From Brassica napus (lineage: Eukaryota > Streptophyta > Magnoliopsida > Brassicales > Brassicaceae), in contig NC_063436.1 in assembly GCF_020379485.1 (NCBI RefSeq), positions 38,197,512 to 38,261,511 of the forward strand: a DNA stretch of 64,000 bases, in the 5' to 3' direction. Position 1 is the first letter of the stretch. Each line of letters starts with the position of its first letter. The notes beneath the pieces are model-generated. The model did no database searches. It saw only the letters and a list, made by a program, of their open reading frames with translations, and was not told the DNA's origin. Made by a program: the position numbers and the translations under genes. Below are positions 1 through 14,480 of this stretch, in pieces.

Positions 1-113
1 GGAAAATAAAATAAAATATAGTATGCTTCTTTGTTTTCGCTTATGAAATGTTAACCAGGAACTCTGTTTTTAACCAATTTATTTATGAAACAACAAAGAA
101 CAGAATCACTAGA

Positions 114-3372
<3,259 letters not shown>

Positions 3373-3970
3373 CACAAATTGATTAATCAATCGACAGTGA
3401 ATTGGGAAGAAAAATAGAAATCAATTATTTAAGCATGATCAGGCTCACCAACCAAGAGAATCCAATTTTCTATAAAACTGTACTTTTTATAATGGCTAAA
3501 ATCCAATTTAAATTAAAAATTTAAATAATTTACTATATAAAATGTTCCTTTATAAGTGCTGATTATTTTGTCCTCATATCCATATATAAATATACATTTT
3601 CTTGGAACCCCTATATATAAATATACATATATGATTAGTTTAGACCGGATATATTAACATATGTTTTAGTTATAAAGTGGGGTCATTTGCATTAATATCT
3701 CTATTCACAACTTTAACGGGCAACTAAGAAATAATATTATTCCTTCCGTTTCAGAAAGATGTACGTTTTAAATTTTTCAAATTTATTAAGAAAACATATT
3801 AGATTTTAGTTACCAATACATTATTTTCCATTGTCAACTATTCTCCACAATTTTTAACCAATAAAATTTTTATAAACACCACTATGTTTTTTGAAGTTTA
3901 CAATTTGCAATTAATTTATGCATTAAAAATGTAATATATATATATATATATTTTGTTGTCGACTTTTACA
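3373..3970. other. Upstream flank of the aminotransferase gene, with a MITE-like AT-rich repeat
   Basis: There is no gene here. The stretch should hold the promoter of the minus-strand aminotransferase gene. About 3739-3960 begins with TTCCTTCCGTTTCAGAAAGA, a start typical of abundant short crucifer repeats. It contains TTAAGAAAACATATTA, which recurs in a CuAO1 intron (about 10712-10728), so both may be copies of one miniature repeat family. A short (TA)n run at about 3934-3951 borders the LINE tail. No terminal inverted repeats could be fixed by eye. Confidence 0.4.
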
Positions 3971-5704
3971 GACTCATATAGACTCTGTAAACCAAATTGG
4001 GTGATCGGCATCCATGTGAACAACATAAGACGGCTGCATCCTAGCTTTGCGAGCTAGACTATCCGCCATGGTATTAAGCGTCCTTGGAACATGAATAATA
4101 TCTGATCGACTGAAACTCTCTTTCAGGTTCTTGATATCTTCCAAATAATCTGCAAACGCTGGCCATTCTTCTGGTTCCGAAACCATCTTCATTAATTGAG
4201 AACAATCCGTTGCAAACGTGACCTGAAACTGACGTAGGTTCCTCATACATTCCATTGCCCATAGTAGCGCTTCCATCTCTGCATGAAGAGGAGAAAGACT
4301 CACCCGAACATTCATTGCCCCTAATAGACCTTCAAATCCTGGAATCGTACTAAGTCATCCTTGTCCAGAAAAGATATCGTCCTCTTTCCAAGAGCCATCG
4401 GTAAAGCACCATCTGCCCGGAATTGTCGGGAGGGACGTAACCACAGCCCGTGTTTCTGTCCTCTGCTCATTCAAAACCTGAGCCTCCGCCCAAAGTGTAG
4501 ACTCTGTTTCTACTAACTGGAGCGTATCCATGGGATCAATGTCCCAATTACTAAACACTTTCTTGTTTTGGCCTTTTCATATATACCATAAAATCCAAGC
4601 AAACTGATGATCCTCCATTTGTGGAAGAACTCTCCAAAAGAGATGATCCATATTTGTGAAAAGAGCTTTTGTTGGGAAAGTATCTGGATTCGACGGTATC
4701 TTCGAAAGAGCCCATACCTGAATTGCCGGCGGACATTAAAAAAAAATGGTTTATCGATTCCTCCTGGGCTCCACATCTGGCACAACAAATATCTCCTTGA
4801 ATCCCTCTTCCTTGTAAATTCTTCTTAACAGCTATACATCCTGTTACGAGCTGCCATAGAAAATGTTTTAACTTCGGTGGGCACCGTATTTTCTAGCAAA
4901 AATCTTTCAGTACATCAACGGTTGGACCAATCAACATTGGTGGCCGTGCTCTATCCGGGTAAATTCTCTTTGCCTGATATCCTGATTGAACTGTATATTT
5001 CCCATTTTTGGTAAAATACCATCCATCACTATCTGTCCTCTGAGTTCTACTCAGTGGCAGACTTTCGATAAGTTTTGCATCCCGTGGGTCCACCAGATCC
5101 CTAATTGCCTGTGAATTCCATGTACGTGAAGTGGAGTCAATGAGAGCATCCACTATAAGATCCGGATATAAATTATGTTGATTTTTATTGGCTGGTCTCA
5201 GGCGAGTGGTTGGGAGCCATGGATCTTTCCATACAGATATAGAAGAACCAGTTCCCACCCTTTTGATTAGTCTTTTGCTTACCAGAGATCTAGCAGAGAC
5301 AATACTCCGCCATCCATATGACGGAGAATATGAGCGGATCGGTTCAAGGGGTGAAGCATTCCTGTAATACCGACCTTTAAAAACTCGGGCAAGTAGAGTG
5401 TCCGGTTTCTCTATGAGACGCCAAAGTTGTTTGCCAAGCATCGCTGTATTAAAATCAGTGATGACGTTGAACCCCAAACCCCCTTCATTTTTATCAACAC
5501 ATACTTTGTCCCATGATTTCCAACGTAAGCCCCTAGTACTTCCCCCTGGACTCCACCAGAATTGTGCAACCGCGCTAGTTAATTTTTTCGCAGTTGCCTT
5601 AGGTAAACGATAACAAGACATTACATGGTTTGGTAGTGCTGTGACCACTGATTTAATAATCACCTCCATTCCTCCTTTTGTAAAAAACCGAAAAGCCCAT
5701 CCAG
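3971..5704 (-). mobile_element. LINE (non-LTR retrotransposon), 3' part: RT end, zinc-finger region, RNase H; degraded
   Basis: On the minus strand the order is: 5709-4893, the C-terminal part of reverse transcriptase with the plant LINE signatures FFTKGGMEVIIKSV and AQFWWSPGG; 4890-4560, a frameshifted zf-RVT-like region (CARCGAQEE); 4558-4355 with TDGSWKED at the start of RNase H; 4315-3974 with HAEMEALLWAM, ATDCSQ and NTMADSLARKA, the RNase H middle and end. Several frame breaks make it non-functional. The reading frame continues upstream at 7942-8128 once the solo LTR at 5710-7936 is removed, so the two LINE pieces are one copy. No poly(A) tail is clear at the low-coordinate end, only a short AT-rich run. 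Confidence 0.85.
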
Positions 5705-5924
5705 TGACTTGATATCTTGCATATTTCTATTGTTTTATCCACTCATCCATGTGCATTTTGATCATATAGACTAGGATTTAGCCATGTTTAGGTTGCATTT
5801 TGCATACATGAGTCTTTATCAGGTATTGGAGTACCACATGGAGTTCTTGGAGACATTTGGGTGCATTTGGAGCTAAAAAAAAATGTTTAAGGAGATCATC
5901 GGACGAGCAGTGCATGGGAGCGAC

Positions 5925-6115
5925 TCACCGGAGCGACACCATGAAGTCGCTGTGACACCCCTCTCAGAGCGACTTTGCTTGAGTGACACTCCAAGGTCGC
6001 TCGTTTTTCTATCGTCTGACGACACAAAATGGAGCTGGAGCGACCTCTCAGAGCGACCCTCTTAGGTCGCTCCTGAAGCCCGGAGCGACCTGTCGGAGCG
6101 ACGTGCCGAGGTCGC
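5925..6115. repeat. GC-rich inverted short repeats (GAGCGAC / GTCGCTC) inside the solo LTR
   Basis: In an otherwise AT-rich LTR, the heptamer GAGCGAC and its complement recur many times within about 190 bp (for example GGAGCGACC, AGAGCGACC, AGGTCGCTCC). The pattern resembles the GGTCGC...GCGACC palindromes of the LTR family at 29571-37637 but is less regular. Function unknown. Confidence 0.6.
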
Positions 6116-7002
6116 TGCGCGTCTCCTATTTGCTCGAACTTATGATTTATCAAGGGCCTTTTGGTCATTTTATTATGCACGTTTTGGACTTTCAAAAACC
6201 TATGTTTTAATCTTTTGTAAGCCATCAGAGGCAGATTATCTTTTGTTCTTAAGAAAACCACCAAAAACCTTTGGAAAGTTCATATCTTGATTCAATTGAT
6301 CATCTCAGTTATTGCAATTCTGTGTTTTCTAATCGTTATTAGTGTTTCTCTACATGATTAATCTGAAATCCAATATGGGTTTAAGAGGAATCATGAAGAG
6401 TAGCAAGTAATCACCTTTTGAATTCATGGGTTAGGGAGATTAAGGATGATTAGGTCAGAGCTAGGATGTTTTAGTGTAGATCATTCTTAATCCTTTCTAG
6501 GAGAAGTATTCATAATGCATCTTCTGAGTTGGCCTCTCAAAAGTTGATCTATAGGCATTTCCCACCCAAAAGGTGTTCGATGAAATGTCTGAAACAACTC
6601 TTCTAGCTTTTAGCATACTTTGTCAAAGACATTTGTTGTTAGAGGTGCTAAGGCAGCCATTAGACTTGTTAGTAATGATTGCTTTCATATTATTCAACCA
6701 AAGACATTTGATGTTTGAATTGTGTTAGTAAATGAACATTCATCTAGACATAGAGCTTGTTTAGGATTGTGTTTAAGCTTAAGGTTGATAGTTTGATTGA
6801 TCGTTTGCCATCCTTAGTTCGAAACTTGATCACCCAAGGTCTAACCCCTATGCCCATGAGTTCTCTTTTCCCTTAGTCAAGAAAGTATCATTCTGTTATT
6901 GCTTTTTAGTTTTAGTCATAGCTTAAAACCCATCAAAATTACATGATCGCACTTAGATTAAGCTAGTACTTGCATTCTCGGTGCTTTGATATCCCTCAGA
7001 AC

Positions 7003-7866
7003 TAGGGCTGGGCAAATAAACCGAACCCGATAATCCGAACCGAATCCGATCCGATAAAAATGAATCCGAACCGATCCGAACCCGACGTAAATACCGAATG
7101 GATCTTGTTTTGTGGTATTTCGGGTTATGGGTATTATCCGAACCGAACCCGAATCTAAATGGATATCCGATAGAACCCGAAACATTCTAAACCTCAAAAA
7201 GATCTTGTACCAAACATGATTTCAATTCCTAATATGTATCCAACATACACTAAAAAATATTGAACATCTAAAATACTTATCTATTACACGAAGGTTGGTG
7301 GTTCTATTACATAAATGTTGGTGGTTCTATTACATGAAGGTTGATGGTTGAAGATGGCCGTTGAATCTTGAAGTATTTAGATTTAGATTTTGTTTTCGTT
7401 AAACAATGTTTCTTATTTCATGAGAACTTGGTTTTCATTTTATGCTTTTATTTATTTGGTTTTCTTTTTATCAGTAAATATTTTTACTTTTCGTTTGATT
7501 TTGAATGATCATGGTTGATGTTTCTTATTTTTGAATCGATTGTACTTAAGTTTTAGTTACAAAATAGGTACAAATCAGGTATTTTAAAACTGAAGAACCG
7601 ATTTTACTCATGTTTTGGTTATAAAATAGGTAAAAATCAGGTATTTTTAAACCGAAAAACCGATTGGGACCCGAACCCAAAAGTATATTGGGTTGTGCCG
7701 GTTCTTTGAAGATTTACTAACCCCGACCCGAACCCGATAGAATCCGAACCGATCCCGAACCGAACTTTCATATAATCCGAATGGGGCTGATTTTGATAAA
7801 CCCGAAAAACCAAAACCCGATTGGATAAAACCGAAACCCGATTGGGATCCCGAATGCCCAGGCCTA
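7003..7866. mobile_element. Non-autonomous hAT-type element, 864 bp, rich in CCGAA(C) repeats
   Basis: Imperfect terminal inverted repeats TAGGGCTGGGCA (left) and TAGGCCTGGGCA (right, reverse complement). The exact 8-bp duplication CTCAGAAC is at 6995-7002 and 7867-7874. An 8-bp duplication and YAGGG-type ends are hAT traits. Both subterminal regions are dense in CCGAACC / ACCCGAA motifs; the middle is AT-rich without a transposase ORF. It lies inside the solo LTR and is therefore the youngest layer of this nest. Confidence 0.82.
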
Positions 7867-7941
7867 CTCAGAACTGGTTCGACAATCTTTTATACTACAT
7901 CATTTGTCTTAGGAGCCTTGAAAACTCCTAACATCATGACT

Positions 7942-8128
7942 CTAGAATTTAACCGTTCCTGGACAAAGCTAAAAACTTGTATCTTGGATCCTTCCAAATC
8001 TTCGGGTAGACCAAGATAAGAGCCCATTCCTTCTAAATTTTGAATACCCATAATATCCTTTAATGTGTCGGCTCCTCAATCTTATGCCCAAATTGAATCG
8101 ATGTCTTATCAAAATTTATAAGCTGGTC
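7942..8128 (-). mobile_element. LINE, 5' part of the same copy as 3971-5704
   Basis: The minus strand encodes reverse transcriptase residues including GMGSYLGLPEDLEGSK, a strongly conserved plant LINE motif, preceded by a degraded INFDKTSIQFG block (the ..NYDKSS.. region). An in-frame stop and a frame break are present. Similarity stops near 8128, so this copy is 5'-truncated. It rejoins the downstream RT in frame when 5710-7936 plus one TGACT is removed. Confidence 0.78.
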
Positions 8129-8756
8129 TGATACTTGAAATAATTGTTTTTACTAAAATATAGATTTTTTAAAACGAAAGAAGTATTAAACAAGGAATCA
8201 GTTTGCATGTTGAAGAAAAACTGCCATATAAAAACTCTGATCAGCGATACAAATTATAAATGGTTAGAAACGTTTAATCTGCCACTTTTGTACTGTAGTT
8301 CTAAACTGTTTATTGATATTTATTTTTAATTAAAAAATTACTTATAATTGTTGAGTAACGCTTAATTCATTACCGCTTCTGTACTTTACATGTGAAATCT
8401 ACAGATTCTAGAAACTCTCAACTTTAACGTATGCTTTTTAATTGTTTTCTCTGTCGGTCGCTTCCAGTTCTCTGTTTGTAGTGAGTTTTTTTCTTCTTAC
8501 TTGTCTAGATTGAGGTTTCATGGATGTTCTCATGTTCATATTAATTTTACTTCAAATCTTTACAACACTATACACTTAGAAAGTGAGTGCTTGTCTAATT
8601 TCAACACAGCGAAACCAACGGCTCTGATATAGATTTTCTCTAAGCATTATTTTATTGGACGTGTTGGTTTTATTACAAAACTGTTTACAAACTTCAACAG
8701 CGTGTGGCTAAACCGGGCATTTGATCTAGTCAAGATTCTATACGAGACAAAACCAA
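8129..8756. other. Intergenic, 3' flank of CuAO1
   Basis: AT-rich sequence between the truncated LINE and the CuAO1 stop codon. It should include the CuAO1 3' UTR and polyadenylation region. No further gene, repeat end or ORF worth calling was seen. Confidence 0.5.
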
Positions 8757-11700
8757 TCAAGATGAAGCAAACGGTCTACAGACCGGTAGATCTTTCTCAA
8801 AGATGGGCGCGACACCGATAACCGGATTGGATTCAAAGAAATTAGCCGGTTTAAGCTCAAAGCTAGCAGCTACCGTTGGCATAACCGGATAATCTTCTTG
8901 GCAAGGTATGTGATGGAATCCCAGTGTGTACCACACCACTATGTCATTGTTTTCGATCGAGCGATCCCTGTTACACCACAAAACAAGTAATATTGGAGAG
9001 ATATTTAAACCAAAAATCTTTAAGAATAGATAGTATGACTCAATTGGTATGGTCCGTTGGTTTCATACCTATCTGACCAAACTTGTAGTGTGTCATCGCC
9101 ATGGCTCTGGTACACTAGAACTCCTCCAGCAAATTGCTCTGACCGGTTATACCGAGTTACCCATATCTAAACCAATAAAACCAATTACATTGAACAAACT
9201 GAGTCCTAAAACAAAATGTCAACTAATTAAATATCTCATATAGAAAAAAAAACAAAGCTTAAAATTAAGTACCTGATTATTGCTGAATGCACCGCGAATC
9301 TGAGGAGGATCATCGTGATCGAGCAAACTCACCGCATTCCCACCTGGTATGATTCTGTAACCAGCCGGGTTTCCTAACCTAGACTTACGGTTTGGGTTCA
9401 CAATATGGAATTCATATGGGTCATAGAGGCTCAATTTGATCTGGGCATCTTTCTCAGTCTTGGCTACATATTTCTTAACCTTCAAGTAACTCTTTCTTGG
9501 TGATTTTCCAGATTGAACCCTTTGCTTCTCTAGATGAACCTTAACGAACGAATTATTCATCGGTCCATCAATGTCCATGTCTAGATGAAACGTTATGAAA
9601 TGATCATGGACGACTCCAATCACATTCTCAGAGATCAACGGTCCAGAATCATCCTCTTTATCACCTAAGTCATCTACATTCTCGTAAGGTGTCCCTTTCA
9701 CCATCAACATACCTGAAGCCGCGACCTGGTAAGAATAACATTTAAGTGTGAGGAAACTTGAGAAAAAAATAACCATATACAAAACAAAACAAAACAAAAA
9801 CCATTTACTGACATACCGTAACGCGGATCAAACCATCAGTCTGAAACTCCCAATCGAAAGTATAGTCGTAGTTTCCGACTGAAGTAGCCATCCGAGCGAC
9901 CAATGTAACTTTTGGCCTTGACTCTCTTATCTGTTAAGACGTCGACAAATCAGGAATCGATTCTTATTCAAAGTAAAATAAAAAATCAGGACAGTAAGCA
10001 CTACAAGAAAACATGCTACATTCCGATGGACAATCCGACGGACGATAGTTTCGTCGGTTTCCATCGACGAGATAAAACATATAATATCTTGTTCGTCGGT
10101 TTTTCGTCAGAAATTTCTGATTGTCGGAAATATCCGACGGATATTTTGACTGTTATGAGCTCCGAACGGATATATTCCGACGGACATTTTTGACCGTTCG
10201 GATTCCGACAGAACTCCAACGAAGTTCTGACGAAATTGGCCGTCGGATTTCACCTGTTTTCTTGTAGTGAAGGGACATACATCAGCATTGGGGATAAGAA
10301 TCTCAGAATGTCGCCAGCTGACATCGCCTGCGTAGCGTTCAAACAAGCATATCATGTTAGGTTGGACAATGGCTTTTCCATCCGGCAAGGCAAAAACGCC
10401 ATCTATATAGTAAGCATTTCGGGGGCAGTCGTTGAGGGGCACAAGCGGCATTGCCGCAGGACCTAAACCGATCTCGCCTGCATCCAGATAACTTTTGTAG
10501 TACCATAGTTCTCCAGGGTCCATGTATGGTACGAACAATTCTGATGGAAATCCTTTGTACATCACACTTCTTGGTTCACCTGCTCTCTCCACATTAATTA
10601 GTAAACATCAAGAATTCAAGATTCAAGAATTTGGCTTCTCTTTTAACCATCACAATTGTTATGTATATAATACTTTATGTGTTTGGAAAATATATTTTGT
10701 GCTTTAAAAAATATTAAGAAAACATATTAAAATTTGATTATATACATCATTTTTGTGAATACCTATTTCTCATCTTCTTAAACTAGTACTAATTCAATAG
10801 ATACATTTTATTTTTCTTAAACAGTTTGTTATTTAAACTAAAAAGTGTAGAAAACATCAAAAATATATTTTAAAATCATTTTTAAACAAGTGAATATTCA
10901 AGACTTCGAGTTAAGGTGTTATATACCTGTCTCGGAGTCACGAACTGTGGCCTGAGAGATGATTATACCGGCTCGGTGGTCAGCTTTAACATGAAAAACC
11001 CAATTAGCCCACTTAACCAAATGTCCATCTTCGACCAGGAAACTAGGACCCTCCGGCTGCTCAATCGAAATGGGGTTGATTCGATCCATATGTACCGGCT
11101 TATTCTGAACATTATACCGGTATTCTGTACCGGCAGCTTTGGGAATAGGAACCATGCCTTTATCGACGATCTTGATAACCTCTAGTTTGTCCATATCGAC
11201 CGTTGCATAAAGACCTTCAATGGGTCTCATGAAATAATTAGGAGTGTCTTGTGACGTGAAACATTGGACTTTTAGGATTCGACGTCCTTCTTCCTCCGGT
11301 CCAAACCATCCGGTGAACGTCGGCAGAGCTACCAAATCGGAAAGCTTAACCCCACGAGCTTCCACTGAGCGGTTGAACTCGATGCTCTTCAAAGCAACCT
11401 GCATTTTGTGTTGACAAAGAAAAAAAGGTAAATTATTGCTCATTTTTGTTTTTGTGTATGGGCATAATATCATGATCTCATAAAACACAATATTACATGT
11501 AATACAAAAATTCCCAAAATATAGTTTAATTAAGTCTTGTATACCTTATTTTATTAAAAAAATATTTAACTAATTTAAAACAGTTTTATACATTTATAAC
11601 AACAGTAACTTTGAATATAAAATAAATAATTCAAAAAAACTGAATTTAAAGGCAGTATACTTTGTAAATATCCTAAGAACTAAAAAGATATATAAAAACG

Positions 11701-12665
11701 AATATTCAAAAATGATAAAAATGAATCTAAATAGTATGTCAGATTAAAATATCCTAAAAGTCAAAGCTTTGTAAAGAGAGATATAGAAAAAATATTAAAC
11801 CGGTTAAGAGTGGAATCTCGTTATGGTCTTCAGTTTTTGTGTTTAATATAGGGTAACGAGAGTGTGGAAAAAATAATAATAATAATAACTTCAGAATTAA
11901 ACCCAGAAAAAGACAAAACAAAAGCTATATATTCATTTGAAACTAGATATGTAACTGGCTACCTGAGCCAAGCCGTTTTAATTAGAGTAAATCCTATCTG
12001 AAACCACGAACCGTACTATACCAAAAAAACTTGAATGGAAATTCAGGTAGACCGTGCTGGTCAGAAATTGAATTGAGAAAAACCGGTGAGCTAAACCGGT
12101 TACTTGTAATAAAATAAGTCCAAAACATCAAATCAGTAACTCGTCGTTTACCAATAAAACCATTCTGCGATACCTGAGAAGCCACGATGAGGTCGTCCAT
12201 GGTGAGAATCGGATACCCAGAAGTCGGGTTGACCACATCAGAAACGACCCGACCCGAATCAAGATCCACAACAATCACGTGGGATTGACCAACAGACAAC
12301 GCGAGGACCTCGGCTCTTCGCGACGGTAGCCGATTTCCTTTCTTCCACTTGACGACAAGTGTCTTATCCGGCTCGTCAAGAGCCATGGAGTGAATCGTGG
12401 CCGACCCGGAACCAAAACCCGGTTCATGATCCAAGAGAATGGTTCGCACTCTCTCAATTTCTTGCACGGTTAGTGGGTCAAGTGGGTGATGAGGCTTTGC
12501 CGAAGAGTGGTCAACGCGGAGTTTAGGATCCGGTCCGAGTGTTTTCTGGACCCCCGTACCGGATAATAAGCCTGAGTGGAGTCTAGGGACCCAAGAGTAA
12601 GTGGCCAAGAGGAGGAGAAAGCCGAAGAACAAGGCAGAGAGACGAGCCAAAGATGGTTCCGCCAT
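8757..12665 (-). CDS. CuAO1: Copper amine oxidase (CuAO1 type), secreted, 7 exons
   Basis: Oxidises primary amines or polyamines to aldehydes with H2O2 and NH3, probably in the cell wall or secretory route. Exons on the minus strand: 12174-12665, 10927-11398, 10281-10579, 9817-9930, 9273-9725, 9069-9166, 8757-8967; all introns GT...AG. The total of 2139 nt gives 712 residues, the family length. An N-terminal hydrophobic segment ([17 protein letters not shown]) suggests a signal peptide or anchor. YLDAGEIG carries the catalytic Asp region, NYDY the Tyr converted to topaquinone, and the copper histidines lie in HDHFITFH and [12 protein letters not shown]. The frame is intact despite a 271-bp CACTA insertion in the intron after exon 3. 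Its neighbour is the aminotransferase gene, the same pair and order as Arabidopsis At1g62800/At1g62810 (from memory). It is probably functional; splicing past the insertion is untested. Confidence 0.93.
9999..10269. mobile_element. CACTA-type miniature element in a CuAO1 intron
   Basis: Perfect terminal repeats CACTACAAGAAAACA...TGTTTTCTTGTAGTG and the 3-bp duplication AAG (9996-9998 and 10270-10272) define a 271-bp non-autonomous CACTA element. The inside is built from CCGACGGA / TCGTCGG-like subterminal motifs. It lies in the intron between CuAO1 exons 3 and 4 and begins 11 nt past the donor-side exon boundary at 10281, leaving the GTATGT splice donor intact. Confidence 0.9.
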
Positions 12666-13067
12666 ACTTGACTTTTTGAGTTCTGAGTGTAAGGGTTACT
12701 TATAAAAGCTGAGGGGATATAAGAGCATTATTCAAAGAAAAAAAAAAGATGGAAAACATGTGAAAACTACTCAAACCACTACTCAAACCTACCATGTAAG
12801 AGATATTTACAAGTTGGAATAGATCTTGAAAAATTGGTATGTCCCACTTCTTCCTGTCATGACAAGTGTAATGACAAGAAGGATATGATCGCTATATTAG
12901 AGATGGTAAATGGAAAATCTAATCTATTAAAACAGAAATACATTTTGTATTTAATCCTAAGTTTTCCTCAATAATTACTACTTTATGCCATTGATATTAA
13001 ACACAACGTTTTGCTTCTTTACTAAACCGACGCACGTTTGTCTTATTACCAAAAGATTCACCGAAAT
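12666..13067. other. Upstream flank of CuAO1
   Basis: About 400 bp between the CuAO1 start codon and a hAT-type element. It should hold the proximal promoter. No convincing cis-element can be fixed by eye; a weak TATA-like TTTTATAAG (minus strand, about 12699-12707) is too close to the ATG to be trusted. Confidence 0.45.
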
Positions 13068-13948
13068 TAGGGCTGTTTAATATGGTAAAACCGAACCGAA
13101 CCGAACCGAACCGAACCGAAATAGACAATATGGTTTGGTTTTGGTATATACCATATAAGCCGAATGGATATAATTTTATAAAAACCGTAAGATTTGGATA
13201 TGGTTTGGTATATAACCGAATAAACCGAACAAAACCGATTAAAAGTAGAAACATGTAAATATGTATCTATTTTAAAACAATACATGAAAATCTATTTGTT
13301 ACATAAGTTAAATTTGTGTTAATAACTATTACCATAATTTTATAGTAATAAAAAACCTTAATTTGTAAAACACTTGAACTATAACTAAATAACAATACAT
13401 CGCAATTCATACATCTTATTTTCCAAGTCTTTTTTTTGATTTTTTTGATTTATTTTAGTCTTCACTTAATTAATATGAAGATTATAAATTTGATGGACAA
13501 TAATTAATAGAAAATTTTCAATTGAAAAAACATGACTTTAATTAACACTAAATATGGAAGAGTGGAAAAACTTTTCTTTTATGTTTCTGTTTTGTTTCAT
13601 ATTTTTATTTTCAAAATTTCAAGCTTTGATTTTAGTTATAGAATTGATTATTTTATTTGATTGTAGAAGCATTTTTACTTTTTTGTTCATCTATTTGAAC
13701 ATGTTACATATTTTTAATAAATGACTGTGTTGACAATATGACTCTAAAATTAATATAATATGATCTCAAATAAAATAATTATGTTTTTTGGTATAAAACC
13801 GAATAAACCGAAAACCGACGGTATATAAACTGAACCGAACCGAAGTAAATATGGATTTAGAATGGTAATTATATTTTACTAACCGAAATACCGAAAACCG
13901 AAAAAAACCGAACCGAAACCGAACCGATATCCGGATTGAACACCCCTA
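13068..13948. mobile_element. Non-autonomous hAT-type element, 881 bp, rich in ACCGA repeats
   Basis: Ends TAGGGCTGTTTAAT...ATTGAACACCCCTA form imperfect inverted repeats, flanked by the exact 8-bp duplication ACCGAAAT (13060-13067 and 13949-13956). A run of five CCGAA units lies near the left end and more ACCGAA motifs near the right end; the AT-rich middle has no transposase ORF. It has the same design as the element at 7003-7866 but different terminal sequence, so the two are related subfamilies rather than copies. It lies about 400 bp upstream of the CuAO1 start codon. Confidence 0.8.
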
Positions 13949-14278
13949 ACCGAAATCTTAACTCTATAACTTTTTCTAAAACCGATTATTAATGTTCACA
14001 AAATCTTGCAGATTGCAATATTCTTCAAATATTTAAATTTCTAGCTTAGATAAGGTAAACAATAAAAATTACGAATCCTAAAATTTCGGTATCTCTGGAT
14101 ATCTACCTAATATATATCACAACAGCTTTAAAATAAAGAAATTTTTCCTATAATTACTTCATACAAATTTTATTTCCTAAATCAAAAAAATATTGAGATT
14201 TTACTTAGCAAAAATATCGGTTGTATTAGCTAATATAAGAAACACATCGACTCTTCACGTATGCAATACCATCTGAAA

Positions 14279-14480
14279 ATGACTTCAAACAAGAGCATCA
14301 CATTACTCAAAGACGTTGAGCCGTTCAAGAGTTGTTGGTGTGTCCAGGTTAAGTTTCTTCACTCATGGATGGCAACAAACCAATTATGGTGGACCTTCTC
14401 TAGAGTTGATCTTGGCAGATGAAACGGTTAGTATAGTTTCAATTTCGACACTAAGTAAATACTATGTTTGTTTATTTTGA
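14279..14480 (+). pseudogene. RPA1-like (DUF223, OB-fold) gene fragment
   Basis: From the ATG at 14279 the plus strand reads TLLKDVEPFKSCWCVQVKFL, matching the start of plant RPA1-like DUF223 proteins. After about 37 codons the frame shifts and continues with GPSLELILADE, the next conserved stretch. Further exon-like pieces to about 14930 were not identified. RPA1-like genes are often carried by plant Helitrons, but no Helitron end was found here. It is truncated and frameshifted, so non-functional. Confidence 0.55.

Larger units (their letters stand above)
5710..7936. mobile_element. Solo LTR (Athila-like), carrying a nested hAT element
   Basis: It starts TGATATCTTGC and ends CCTAACATCA (TG...CA), flanked by the 5-bp duplication TGACT at 5705-5709 and 7937-7941. 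Removing it restores the LINE frame (NSRV joined to TGWAFRF). Without the nested hAT and its duplication it is about 1.36 kb. No protein-coding signature is present, so it is an LTR left by recombination. The family name Athila is a recollection based on the 3' portion (CCCTCAGAACTGGTTCGACA) and is tentative. Orientation was not determined. Confidence 0.85.

Noticed and set aside
12699..12707. TATA box for CuAO1
   Set aside because: Weak match and so near the ATG that the 5' UTR would be almost absent.
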